Below, piece by piece: positions 52,753 to 62,189 of a DNA stretch of 64,000 nucleotides; position 1 is the stretch's first letter; each line of letters begins with the position of its first letter. Position numbers and translations under genes: made by a program. The notes beneath the pieces were generated by a model. The model had not been told where the DNA came from. It made no database searches and saw only the letters and a list, made by a program, of their open reading frames with translations. This stretch comes from Dipteris shenzhenensis (taxonomy: Eukaryota > Polypodiophyta > Polypodiopsida > Gleicheniales): assembly GCA_047967505.1 (NCBI GenBank), contig CM106540.1. One strand, 5' to 3'.

Positions 52753-55700
52753 ATGGCATCAGGAGGAGGTGATTCTTCAATTCTTAACATTAAGAAACTG
52801 GAAGGAGCACATAACTATGCATTATGGGCAGAACAGTGCTTAAATGTTCTTCTGTTAAAGAAGATTGCTAAGCCCATAAGGGTAAAGGGTGTCAAGCCAT
52901 CTGACATGGCAGCTGATGATTGGGAAGAGCTTGATTTGTCTGCGAGGGCAGCTATTATGCTCACTATTTCAGACACTCTTGTGTTCAATGTACAGGCTGA
53001 AAAGACCTCTTATGGTCTATGGCAGAGACTAGAGGAATTGTATGCCCAAAAGAGCTCAGCCAGTAAGGTTTATTGGCTGAAGAAGCTGGTCGATCTTCGC
53101 ATGAAGGAAGGTACAGCTATGACCTCACACTTGAGTGAGTTCAATGCTATCTTTACACAGCTGATTGCACAGGGGTTGAATCTTGATGAGGAGTTCAAGG
53201 CTACTTTCTTGTTGTGTACTCTTCCTGAGAGTTGGGACACTTTCAAGACCACCCTGTCAAACTCAAATGCCACTCTTATTTATGCTGATGTAGAGAGCTC
53301 TCTCCTTATGGAGGAGATGAGCAGGAAGAATAATGCGGGCAGCAAGTCTTCAAATGCTTTGCAGGTACAGGATAGAGGCAGGACTCAGCAGAAGGGGAGA
53401 TCTGCTAGTAAGTCCAAATCCCGCAGTCAGTCCCGTGGCAAAAAGGACATTGAATGCTTTTATTGTGGCAAGAAGGGACATGTGAAGTCGAAGTGCTTCA
53501 AGTTCATACGGGATCAGAAAGCCAAGAAGGCTGAAACACAAGATGCAGGAAATGCAAGCAAAGGCAAAGGCAAGGCCAAGATAGTTGAATTGGATGCAGT
53601 GAATGTTGCAGCAGAGGACAGTGACAGTGACATACATGATGTTTTATGCTCTTCTGCTGTAATAGCACATGCTTTGGTTATTGATGGCCATGACATGCAC
53701 ACCTGGCTCTTGGATTCAGGTGCCTTTTTTCATGTTACACCTCATAGGGAGTGGTTTACTTCCTACACAGGTACTCATGGAGTTGTTCATCTTGGGAACA
53801 ACTATGCATGTCAGATTGCAGGGGTTGGCAGTATACAGATAGTACTTTCTGATGGACAGTCATTTATGCTTGATGGTGTTCGCCATGTGCCGCAAATCAA
53901 GAAAAATCTGATTAGCACTGGCTTATTGGATGACAGTGGTTACCACACCACATTTGGAGATTCCAAATGGGTGATTACTGATGGCCATACTGTAGTGGCT
54001 GAGGGTTTTAAGAGTGATACCTTGTACCCTCTTTATGTTTCCAGTGTGGGTAATCATGTTGTTGCCATAACCGAGCTGCCAAAGGTTTCATTGTGGCATA
54101 GCCGGTTGGGACACATGTCTGTTAAGGGAATGCAAGAACTGTCACGTTTGGGTTATCTGCCGCCTCTCTCTTTTTCAGATTTGCCTACTTGTGATCATTG
54201 TATTTTTGGCAAGCATTCTGTGACTCCTCATAAGAGGAGAACTCCCCAGAATAGAGCACCACTTGATCTAGTGCACACTGATTTGTGTGAGATGCCACAG
54301 TTATCACTAGGGGGTGCCAAATATTTTATTACCTTCATTGATGATGCCACACGTAAGGTGTGGGTCTATTTCTTGAAGCATAAGGGAGATGCCCTCAATG
54401 CTTTCAAGAAATTTGTCGCTCAGATGGAGAATCGGACAGGTCGTAGGCTGAAATGCCTCAGATCCGATAATGGGGGTGAGTATGTGTCACATGCTTTTGT
54501 GCAATTTTGTCAAGCTAAGGGCATCAAACAGGAACTCACAGCCCCTCATAATGCATCTCAAAATGGTACAAGTGAGCGGATGAATCGAACTGTTCAGGAG
54601 AAGGTTCGATGTATGTTGTCTTATGCTGCATTACCCCATGGCTTTTGGGCAGAAGCCGTGCAAACAGCAATTCACATTATTAACAGGTCACCAAATAAGG
54701 CTTTGGAGTTGAAAGTGCCAGAGGAGGTGTGGTCTGGCAAGCCACCTTCATATAAGCACTTACGGGTATTTGGCTGCGAGTGCTTTGCTCATGTACGCAA
54801 AGATCTACGCACCAAGCTGGATCCAAAGTCTATCAGATGCATCTTTATGGGATATGGTGATGAAGGTGAAATGGGGTACAGATTATGGGATCCCGTTAAA
54901 CGGAAAATTATACGCAGCAATGATGTCATCTTTAAAGAAGATAGTGTACACAAGGAACCCGTGCAACCTGTGGAATACAGGAGGGTTATTTATGATGATG
55001 TTGGACAGCAAAGAATGCCCATTTATATGCAGCAGCAGCCTGCTGCAAATCACCCTGTTCAAGAGGGTATACAGGCTGAAAATCAGCCAGATAATTTTGC
55101 CAATGATGCACCACTGGATGTGCCAACAGATGGGGCTGTAGAACAGCCAGATATGGTGGTACAGCCACCTGTCATGCATGAAGAACAGGCTGGACAGCAG
55201 CCTAATCCGGAACATTTTGTGAGGAGGAGCACCCGTGCACAACGGCCTCCTGCCAGGTTTGTTCCAGGAGCCAATAATGTGGCTGATTTTATCATGCTGA
55301 CAGATTGTGGTGAGCCTTCCAGCTTCAAGGAAGCTATGGGAAGAACAGAGAAAAAGAAGTGGGAGAAAGCCATGCAGTCAGAAATGGACTCTCTACTTCA
55401 GAATGATACATGGGACTTGGTGCAGTTACCTGCAGGCAGAAAAGTTTTGCCATGTAAATGGGTTTACAAAGTCAAAGTGGATTCAAATGCTTTACTGAGG
55501 TATAAGGCCAGATTGGTTGCCAAGGGATTTAAGCAGGAGAAGGGCATTGAGTTTGATGAGATCTTTTCCCCTGTAGTCAAAATGACTACTTTGAGAGCAG
55601 TGTTGGCTCTTGTTGCTCATACTGATATGGATTTATGTCAGATGGATGTGAAGACAGCTTTTCTTCACGGAGATCTCCATGATGAGATCTATATGAGTCA

Positions 55701-56862
55701 GCCAGAGGGATATGCTGTTAAAGGGAAAGAGCAGCTTGTGTGTAAGCTCAAAAGGAGCTTGTATGGACTCAAGCAGGCGCCAAGAGAATGGTACAAGAAG
55801 TTTGATGCATTCATGCAGTCCCAAGGGTATCATAGGTGTGAGACCGATCATTGCTTGTACACCAAACGGGCAAAGGATGGCAGTTTGATGCTACTCATTC
55901 TATATGTGGATGACATGCTTATTGCCAGTAAATCTCAGCATGAGATTAGTTCTTTGAAGAAACAACTGCATAAGTCTTTTGACATGAAAGACTTGGGTGA
56001 TGCAAATCATATTCTTGGCATGCGTATTACTCGTGACAGGTCCAAGGGACTTTTATTTCTGTCACAGAAAGAGTATATTGACAAAGTACTGCAGAGGTTT
56101 AAAATGGAGGGGGGGAAGTCCATTAGTACCCCGTTGCCTCCACATTTAAAACTCAGCAGTAAGGATAGCCCCAGATCACATGATGATAAGGCTGAAATGG
56201 CCAAGGTTCCGTATGCATCTGCAGTTGGATCTTTGATGTATGCCATGGTTGCCACTCGTCCGGATATTGCTTTTGCGGTGGGAGTCATCAGCAGGTATAT
56301 GGCAAATCCAGGCAAGCGGCATTGGGAAGCAGTGAAAGGTGTCTTGAGGTATCTCAAAGGTACCAAAGACTTGTGCATATGCTATGGTAGGCAGGATGCA
56401 TTGGTGCATGGTTTTACAGATTCAAACTATGCAGGGAATGCAGATAACCGGAAGTCTACTACCGGTTATATTTTTACATTTGCAGGAGGTGCTATATCAT
56501 GGGTGTCTCGGTTGCAGAAATGCGTTGCACTGTCAACCACTGAAGCTGAATATGTTGCAGCCACTGAGGCCTGCAAGGAAGCAATATGGCTTACTCGGCT
56601 GGTGGGAGATTTGGGCATTACAGGAGATATGCCAGTTTTGCATTGTGATAGTCAGAGTGCTATCATGTTGGCAAAGAATCCGGTCTTTCATCAGAAGACC
56701 AAGCACATAGAAGTGAAATATCATTTCATCAGGGAGGTACTGGAAGACAAGCATCTTGAGCTTGTGAAAGTACATACTGATGATAATCCTGCAGATTTGC
56801 TCACTAAGAGCTTGCCTACAGAGCGGTTTGCACATTGCCGCCACATCATGGGATTAGGATGA
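52753..56862 (+). CDS. Copia Gag-Pol polyprotein, intact, 1369 residues
   Basis: This single frame encodes all copia functions in copia order. Gag has a UBN2-type region (residues about 5-200, starting ILNIKKLEGAHNYALW) and zinc knuckle CFYCGKKGHVKSKC at about 235-248. The protease has LLDSGAFFHVT near 319 (usual form DSGAS.H; here SFF variation after DSGA). The pre-integrase has LWHSRLGHMS near 447 and a CDHC pair. The integrase core has D near 509 (HTDLC), D near 571 (SDNGGEY) and E near 607 (TSERMNRT). The reverse transcriptase has RYKARLVAKGFKQ, QMDVKTAFLHGDL, LYGLKQAPREWYKKF and catalytic YVDD at 1051-1054. RNase H runs from about 1221 (TDSNYAGN) to ALSTTEAEY and CDSQSAI, ending DNPADLLTKSLP. 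No stop or frameshift is present. The start is the first ATG of the long frame, after AT-rich leader. Length is normal for plant copia polyproteins. Confidence 0.97.
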   Translation: MASGGGDSSILNIKKLEGAHNYALWAEQCLNVLLLKKIAKPIRVKGVKPSDMAADDWEELDLSARAAIMLTISDTLVFNVQAEKTSYGLWQRLEELYAQKSSASKVYWLKKLVDLRMKEGTAMTSHLSEFNAIFTQLIAQGLNLDEEFKATFLLCTLPESWDTFKTTLSNSNATLIYADVESSLLMEEMSRKNNAGSKSSNALQVQDRGRTQQKGRSASKSKSRSQSRGKKDIECFYCGKKGHVKSKCFKFIRDQKAKKAETQDAGNASKGKGKAKIVELDAVNVAAEDSDSDIHDVLCSSAVIAHALVIDGHDMHTWLLDSGAFFHVTPHREWFTSYTGTHGVVHLGNNYACQIAGVGSIQIVLSDGQSFMLDGVRHVPQIKKNLISTGLLDDSGYHTTFGDSKWVITDGHTVVAEGFKSDTLYPLYVSSVGNHVVAITELPKVSLWHSRLGHMSVKGMQELSRLGYLPPLSFSDLPTCDHCIFGKHSVTPHKRRTPQNRAPLDLVHTDLCEMPQLSLGGAKYFITFIDDATRKVWVYFLKHKGDALNAFKKFVAQMENRTGRRLKCLRSDNGGEYVSHAFVQFCQAKGIKQELTAPHNASQNGTSERMNRTVQEKVRCMLSYAALPHGFWAEAVQTAIHIINRSPNKALELKVPEEVWSGKPPSYKHLRVFGCECFAHVRKDLRTKLDPKSIRCIFMGYGDEGEMGYRLWDPVKRKIIRSNDVIFKEDSVHKEPVQPVEYRRVIYDDVGQQRMPIYMQQQPAANHPVQEGIQAENQPDNFANDAPLDVPTDGAVEQPDMVVQPPVMHEEQAGQQPNPEHFVRRSTRAQRPPARFVPGANNVADFIMLTDCGEPSSFKEAMGRTEKKKWEKAMQSEMDSLLQNDTWDLVQLPAGRKVLPCKWVYKVKVDSNALLRYKARLVAKGFKQEKGIEFDEIFSPVVKMTTLRAVLALVAHTDMDLCQMDVKTAFLHGDLHDEIYMSQPEGYAVKGKEQLVCKLKRSLYGLKQAPREWYKKFDAFMQSQGYHRCETDHCLYTKRAKDGSLMLLILYVDDMLIASKSQHEISSLKKQLHKSFDMKDLGDANHILGMRITRDRSKGLLFLSQKEYIDKVLQRFKMEGGKSISTPLPPHLKLSSKDSPRSHDDKAEMAKVPYASAVGSLMYAMVATRPDIAFAVGVISRYMANPGKRHWEAVKGVLRYLKGTKDLCICYGRQDALVHGFTDSNYAGNADNRKSTTGYIFTFAGGAISWVSRLQKCVALSTTEAEYVAATEACKEAIWLTRLVGDLGITGDMPVLHCDSQSAIMLAKNPVFHQKTKHIEVKYHFIREVLEDKHLELVKVHTDDNPADLLTKSLPTERFAHCRHIMGLG

Positions 56863-56950
56863 GACCATTCTTACTTTATGGTCTTGTATACAGTAACTGT
56901 ATATTGCTGTAATTTTTATTCTTTTCTCCCCTTTAGGCACATTGGCCTTT

Positions 56951-56961
56951 AGGTGGGAGGT
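56951..56961 (+). promoter_or_regulatory. Copia polypurine tract
   Basis: AGGTGGGAGGT ends directly at the LTR start TGTTGGGG; it is the primer for plus-strand DNA synthesis. Confidence 0.85.
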
Positions 56962-57173
56962 TGTTGGGGTAAAGGCACATTGCCTACCCTTATATTAAAG
57001 AATTAAAGTTAGGACACCTATGACTGTCTTAAGACAGTCATAGGGTAAACCTAATCCTAATAAAACTTAAGTGAGTTTGTGGTGTGGCTCACTCATCACT
57101 TCACACCCGCACTATTGTGTCTCTCTCACTCTCACTCTCTTGCTCCCTTCCTTCTCTCTTTACCCTCTCAACA
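56962..57173 (+). mobile_element. Copia 3' LTR, inner copy
   Basis: By eye it is identical over its whole length to the 5' LTR, ending CTCAACA. It is followed by GT and then a further LTR. Confidence 0.93.
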
Positions 57174-57175
57174 GT

Positions 57176-57387
57176 TGTTGGGGTAAAGGCACATTGCCTA
57201 CCCTTATATTAAAGAATTAAAGTTAGGACACCTATGACTGTCTTAAGACAGTCATAGGGTAAACCTAATCCTAATAAAACTTAAGTGAGTTTGTGGTGTG
57301 GCTCACTCATCACTTCACACCCGCACTATTGTGTCTCTCTCACTCTCACTCTCTTGCTCCCTTCCTTCTCTCTTTACCCTCTCAACA
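57176..57387 (+). mobile_element. Copia extra tandem LTR, outer copy
   Basis: A third LTR identical to the others lies only two or three bases after the inner 3' LTR. It ends CTCAACA, directly followed by the right target duplication. The junction CAACA-GT-TGTTG is what joined LTR ends look like. Confidence 0.93.
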
Positions 57388-57392
57388 AGAAG
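57388..57392 (+). repeat. Target-site duplication AGAAG (right)
   Basis: This is the right copy of the five-base duplication made at copia insertion; it pairs with 50764-50768. Confidence 0.85.
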
Positions 57393-58110
57393 TCCCTTCT
57401 ATTAATTGCTCAAAGCAAAGTAACCATCTTTCTAAAGAAGACGAATCTCTTGTTCGAAAATTCCATAGGAAATTTGTCATTTCTTATATGGACAAATGTT
57501 CCAATAACTTTGTTTTTATTTGCAAAAAGTTGTACTTAGAATGTCTTTTGAGAGAAGTAAAATCATCTACCAAAACTTATGTCCCTGCCTTAGTTTATCA
57601 AAAGGATTTGATCTAACAACACCAGGTTTGTTTGCAATCCAAGTATCCCTTTTCTCGGTGTTGCTTGGAGGTTTCACAAAACTCCAAAAAAGCCAAGATT
57701 TATTGCAGTTGTTTGTGAGACTACTTTGACGGATGTCTCTAAATGCTTCAAAGCGATGTTGCCTGCTATCCATGAACTTTGGAGGGACTTATTAAAGGAG
57801 GCAGATGTCCCCTCGCACTCAAGCTGGTTTTTAAATGACGCTATAGGAGTGATTTCTATTGTAAAATTTTTTAATTCCTCTCGAAGCATTCAGGAAAAAG
57901 AGTCTCGTATTCTCCTTCAAACCTATGATTTTACTACGCTTTACACAAAGATCAAGGTGGAAGATCTGAACTTTAGAATCAAAATTTAAGCTAGTGTCTG
58001 AAGTTTTCAAGATGAGATTTGACAAAGATAGATGCAAAGTGCTAAAAGTTGAGAAAACAGATTTATGTTTTGACTTTTTCTGGCTACATAATAAAGATCA
58101 TGACATGGCT
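57388..58110 (+). pseudogene. Penelope-like reverse transcriptase, 3' part
   Basis: It continues the frame cut at 50768. The frame 57293-57616 reads KFVISYMDKCSNNFVFICKK then LYLECLL, like the (A)DK..NN..iiCK..Y motif at the start of the palm. After a small frameshift come FHKTPKKPRFIAVV, KCFKAMLPAIHELW and (57726-57989) LLQTYDFTTLYTKI, the F/YDFs.LYT.I motif that carries the first catalytic Asp. A last shifted piece, LVSEVFKMRF, ends near 58110. The catalytic YADD-type motif and the GIY-YIG nuclease were not found. The set of motifs is that of Penelope-like elements rather than LINEs. Frameshifts make it a relic. Confidence 0.6.
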
Positions 58111-58859
58111 CCCTGGATACCGCTTTGACTCTCGTAGAGCGTAGCCCTATCCTCCTTGGCCCCCATTCGGTTTACCTCATCCCTTGGGTTTCAAAAGAGA
58201 TTTTGATTGAGTATGCATGTGCTTTCTAAGTTAGAAATACAGTTTTGCATCTTTGTAGGAAGCGCTACATAAGTGTAAGTGGTCCTTTTAGTTTTGTTTC
58301 TTGATTTGCTTGTTTATTTTTGCTTGGTCATCTTCTTCCTTTCTTCTTTATTTCTTGTTTTCTCTCTTGTGTTTATTTCACGTATTTTAGTAACCACTGG
58401 GTTTGCCCAAGAGACTCTGCGGGTCTTTAGAAACCCAATATAGCTACTTATGCTTGCGCATTGATGACGACATAAGTGTTGCTTTGCTTTCTAAGTATGT
58501 CTTCCTTTTGTTTTTCAAAAAAGTTTTTGTTACCTCTCTTTTCTTCTCTTTCGTTTTCTCTTTTATTTTCTGTGTAGTTTTTAAGACTTTAGAACAACAA
58601 GAAATCTAAATTTTTATGATTGGATATATTTTAGTCATACAAAGGTATATGTGTATATTTATTTTCCTATGGATTTATAGAAAATAGACATACATAAGAG
58701 GCTAAGGGATACTTAAAAAAACTTCTATAGAACGCGTGTGATACGCAAGTTTTACAAAAATCAATGCCCTAAAGAATTTAGGATCTTAAAATGATTGTTT
58801 AAAACATTGAAAATTTATGATTATTTTAATGCGGTTGCACATTGTTTTCCAGTAGTTGG

Positions 58860-58863
<4 letters not shown>
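58111..58863. other. Stretch without recognised gene
   Basis: The T-rich strand gives a 68-codon Phe-rich frame (58403-58609) without a domain. It may hold further decayed Penelope sequence. Confidence 0.4.
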
Positions 58864-58895
<32 letters not shown>

Positions 58896-58906
58896 TGTTT
58901 GTGTGT

Positions 58907-58951
<45 letters not shown>

Positions 58952-58955
58952 AGAG
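58864..58955. repeat. (GT)n(GA)n compound microsatellite
   Basis: About 14 GT units, a GTTT interruption, more GT, then about 18 GA units. Confidence 0.9.
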
Positions 58956-60740
58956 ATCACATTTTTATGATCTTTTTGTGAGCGGTTAGAAATTGAGAGT
59001 CGACCCTTAAAGAGCCATGGTGCTAGAACCCAAACTTGGTCGAGACTATGATGGGCATGTATTTGGCACACCGTGTGGTGTCAAATTTGGTGATAAGGTG
59101 GAAGTGAATTAGGAGGAGCACTTATTATCGATGACTCTTAAGCTCATACTCAAGTTCAGAATGTGTTCTAATGTTTGAAGTCCAAGATTGCTCAATTTTG
59201 TTGAGGAAGTGCTACATAATCGAAAACTTTTGGGCGCATAATCAAGTTCGAAATGTGTTCTAATGTTTAAAGTCAAGGATTGTTCAATTTTGTTGAGCAA
59301 GTGCTGCATAACTTATGGATTCCATAAGTGACCCACATACCATATATTCCTTGAACCTCACCATCATTTTGTCATGTTTTGGCATCACAAACATCTCAGA
59401 GGGGTTAAGATTCTTTGTTTTGAGACGTCATATTATTGAAAGAAAGACATTAGTAAGGACTTTAAAATGCATCTATTATTTATACCATTGTTCATAATAG
59501 CTTTAAGGGCAACAAAAGTTGGGTTGTGAGTTCTTTTTGGATTCCCCATTGGTTGGGAGCAAATCAAAGGAAAAGAAATTGGTTTGTGTTACTAGACAAA
59601 ATATTCCTTAGTTTTCTCAATCAATTCATGCAAATCCAAAAAACGCTCATCTTGATATAAAAATAAGAGTTCTCAAGCATCTTAAAGGCCCATGGGATTA
59701 TGGACTTCAATATGATAGATTATCAAACCTCAATGTCTTTCATTACAATGATAATGTTGGGCAAACAGTAGTATCAACAATGACAGAAGATGCTAAAGTG
59801 GTTTTTCATTCAACCTATTCAGAACCCTTGCAATGGAAAATTAAGAACCTACTATGGCGTTATGTTTAAAAGAAAAAAAAAATGAAGAATATACCTAGAT
59901 GAATCCAAGGAACATTCCCAAACTCATCCTCTAAAAACACAACATAGTTTGGTTAAGAAGGTTACGATAAAAATTTAAGAAATCCCACACCACTCTATAT
60001 TTAAATAACATGAGCAATATTCGACTAGCCAAGAACCTAGTTTTTCATGCCAAAACAAATCACATTGAGATCCATTTTATCTTAAAAATAATGCTCAAAG
60101 GTGAGATAAATCTTGTTCCAACTCAAGAATAAGTTGTAGACAACCTATTGTTTTGTATAGCTACCAAGCATGGATACCTAGCCAAGCACCAAGAAGCATG
60201 GAAAACTAATGAATTGTCCAAAAGTTCTTAGTGGAGGAGTTGGGAGCCAAAGCACAAACTCCTTGCCCAAATTTGTAGGAAAAAAGTAGGAATGCTTCCT
60301 CTAGAAGGAGCAGCACTTTATTCTCTACATAAGAAAATAAAAAAGATGGGACTCAAACAGGCTACCACACAAGGCTCCCAAAGCAACAATGCTGATGGAC
60401 AGCGAAACTACCTCAAGATGGAATCTTGATGTGTAAAAGACTACTGTAATGAAAAAGAGTTCCTTTCATGATCTAGATGTCAACACTGGCCATTGGAGGA
60501 ATACTAACCTAGAGAAGAAGCTCTCTAAGCTACTCACATCAGTGCATTAGTAGAAGGTGATGAGAAGGAAGCTTACCCCTTACTCTACAATCATTTTAAA
60601 TTCATTGGGAACTATATCAGAGAGATCTGGAAGCACAGTAAGGAATAACTGACGACATTAGATCTAGAGAAGTGCAAGTGTCACTAATTTCATAATCTGG
60701 GATGAGTGAACATTCGTGACAATTTGTCCCATAGGTCCTA
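58956..60740. other. Stretch without recognised gene
   Basis: A duplicated phrase around AATGTGTTCTAATGTTTGAA and CAATTTTGTTGAG lies at about 59159-59213 and 59247-59305. The 66-codon reverse frame over it simply reflects the repeat. No coding domain was seen. Confidence 0.45.
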
Positions 60741-60750
60741 TTGGATCTCT

Positions 60751-60773
60751 ACAGAACATTAATACAACATTTC

Positions 60774-60820
<47 letters not shown>

Positions 60821-60862
60821 GAACATTAATACAACATTTCATTTCATCTCTCTCTCTCTCTC
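60751..60862. repeat. Duplicated phrase with (TC)n tracts
   Basis: CAGAACATTAATACAACATT followed by TCATTTC and a TC tract occurs twice, at about 60755 and 60820. The first TC tract has about 20 units and the second about 8. Confidence 0.85.
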
Positions 60863-61354
60863 AGAGCAGAGATAAGTATGTATACTCAACCCAAAAATCA
60901 TCCAATGGCTATGACATTGACATTCTTTAAGTTGGGCTTTCCACTCATTTTATTATGTACAATAGAGTTCATCTCCAGCTGTGCAGCAGAGTTGGGCGAG
61001 GCCTCCAAATCCCTTTGTGAGAAAGCTAGTGACTTTCGAACAGGCTAAAGCAGGTCCCACATTCCCATTTACACCTTAAGTCTGACCGCAACTACAAGCT
61101 CTCTTAGAAATATACAGCCTTTTCTGGCATTGAGGACACAACAAGACCAGCATAAGGAAAGGGTACTTAAAGAATGACCTAGACTGAATGAATAAACCTA
61201 GCTACCCAAATGCGGGCGACAAGGCTAAGAAATTTACACCTCCAAGGAAAACTCAACATTAACAATGTTCATAGCTGGATAAGAAAGAATTAGAGAAGCT
61301 CCAGTTAGCTTGGAGCTGTTAAAATGCTCTAAAGAATGAAAAATGATTCATCCC
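60863..61354 (-). other. Probable 3' UTR and downstream flank of J-domain gene
   Basis: No gene is seen in this stretch. It follows the stop codon of the J-domain gene on the reverse strand. No polyadenylation signal could be chosen with confidence. Confidence 0.4.
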
Positions 61355-61730
61355 TTAAAACAGCTCTTGTATATTGAACGTCTTCCAAGCTTCCTGCAAG
61401 TAAAAAAGAGCAAAGTTACCCAACATTCGGAAAATCTCGAAGCATTCTTAAACAAACACACAAAAAGAAAGGAAGCAAGCAGGAAGAAAAGGGGTTCATG
61501 TGCGCAAGTAGGAAGGGCAGAATGGCGTGAAGTGGTTTTGTCTGCATTTTCACCTGAAGGATGTCGAAAACCCTCTCTGCAACATACTTCTGTTGTAATG
61601 TTGCTCCCTTCTGCTGCACCTTGTCTGGGTGCACAAACAGTGTTGCTTTTCTATAAGCTTTCTTGACAGCAGCTCCCTCTATCAGGTCCGTTAGAGGGAT
61701 GGGTTGCCATCCACTATCCGGCCAAAGCAC
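61355..61730 (-). CDS. Auxilin-like J-domain protein, last two exons (partial)
   Basis: On the reverse strand, exon n-1 (61730-61554, 177 bases) reads [20 protein letters not shown], then [20 protein letters not shown], then [13 protein letters not shown] 160-base GT-AG intron (61553-61394) follows. The last exon (61393-61355) reads [12 protein letters not shown] then stop TAA. Both exons are phase 0. This is the C-terminal J domain of plant auxilin-like proteins: it keeps the HPD that stimulates Hsc70 ATPase, the SGWQP..LT insertion and the EAW.F..(E)LF end. Auxilins recruit Hsc70 to uncoat clathrin vesicles; in Arabidopsis the relative JAC1 acts in chloroplast movement. The acceptor before VLWP is CAG at 61731-61733. 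The upstream exon (usually ending near LSTLQY) is not found between 61741 and 62190, so the rest lies beyond the LINE or is lost. Confidence 0.85.
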
Positions 61731-61740
61731 CTGTTAGCCG

Positions 61741-62189
61741 ATGCAAACAAGATGAGACACTGAAAACCAGCTGCATGAGGGAGAAATACTATTTGGAACT
61801 TCCACATGCTATCAGCATTAAAAGTAAGATAGCTGAAATTTGAGCATTTTGCATCAATCAAAACACCACGACATCTGACTACTTGAACAAATCTGTGTAT
61901 CCATTGAACCAATTCAACCTGATTAGGAACACTTTTACTTACAAATAAAACAGTGATCTTCTACTGTTATGCAAATCACGACATGGACAAGTCACACGTA
62001 TCACAGCAGAATTTATAGCTCCTATCAAATGCAGCCTCTCCAGAATTGTGTCAAGGTCCTTCAGGCTCTCTAAAGTTCAAGGTCCTTCAGGCTATCTGAA
62101 GTTTTCTTAAAAGGCATATCCCCAATCGTGAGTGCAAAATGAGGGACACTAGGTGTTGAGGTCATAGGATGGTTGAGGCGACGCATAGG
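61741..62189 (-). other. Presumed intron sequence of J-domain gene
   Basis: No exon was found. It contains a small direct repeat (TCAAGGTCCTTCAGGCT, at 62051 and 62078). It separates the J-domain exon from the LINE. Confidence 0.45.

Larger units (their letters stand above)
50769..57387 (+). mobile_element. Intact Ty1/copia retrotransposon with extra 3' LTR
   Basis: Order: 5' LTR (50769-50979), primer-binding site (50980), 1.77 kb leader, one open Gag-Pol frame (52753-56862), polypurine tract (56951-56961), LTR (56962-57172), three-base junction AGT, and a second LTR (57176-57386/7). All three LTRs appear identical when read side by side. The same target duplication AGAAG flanks the outside. 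Identical LTRs, an uninterrupted 1369-codon frame and a clean target duplication indicate a recent insertion by a potentially competent element. It lies in the Penelope-like frame in the same orientation. Confidence 0.95.
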
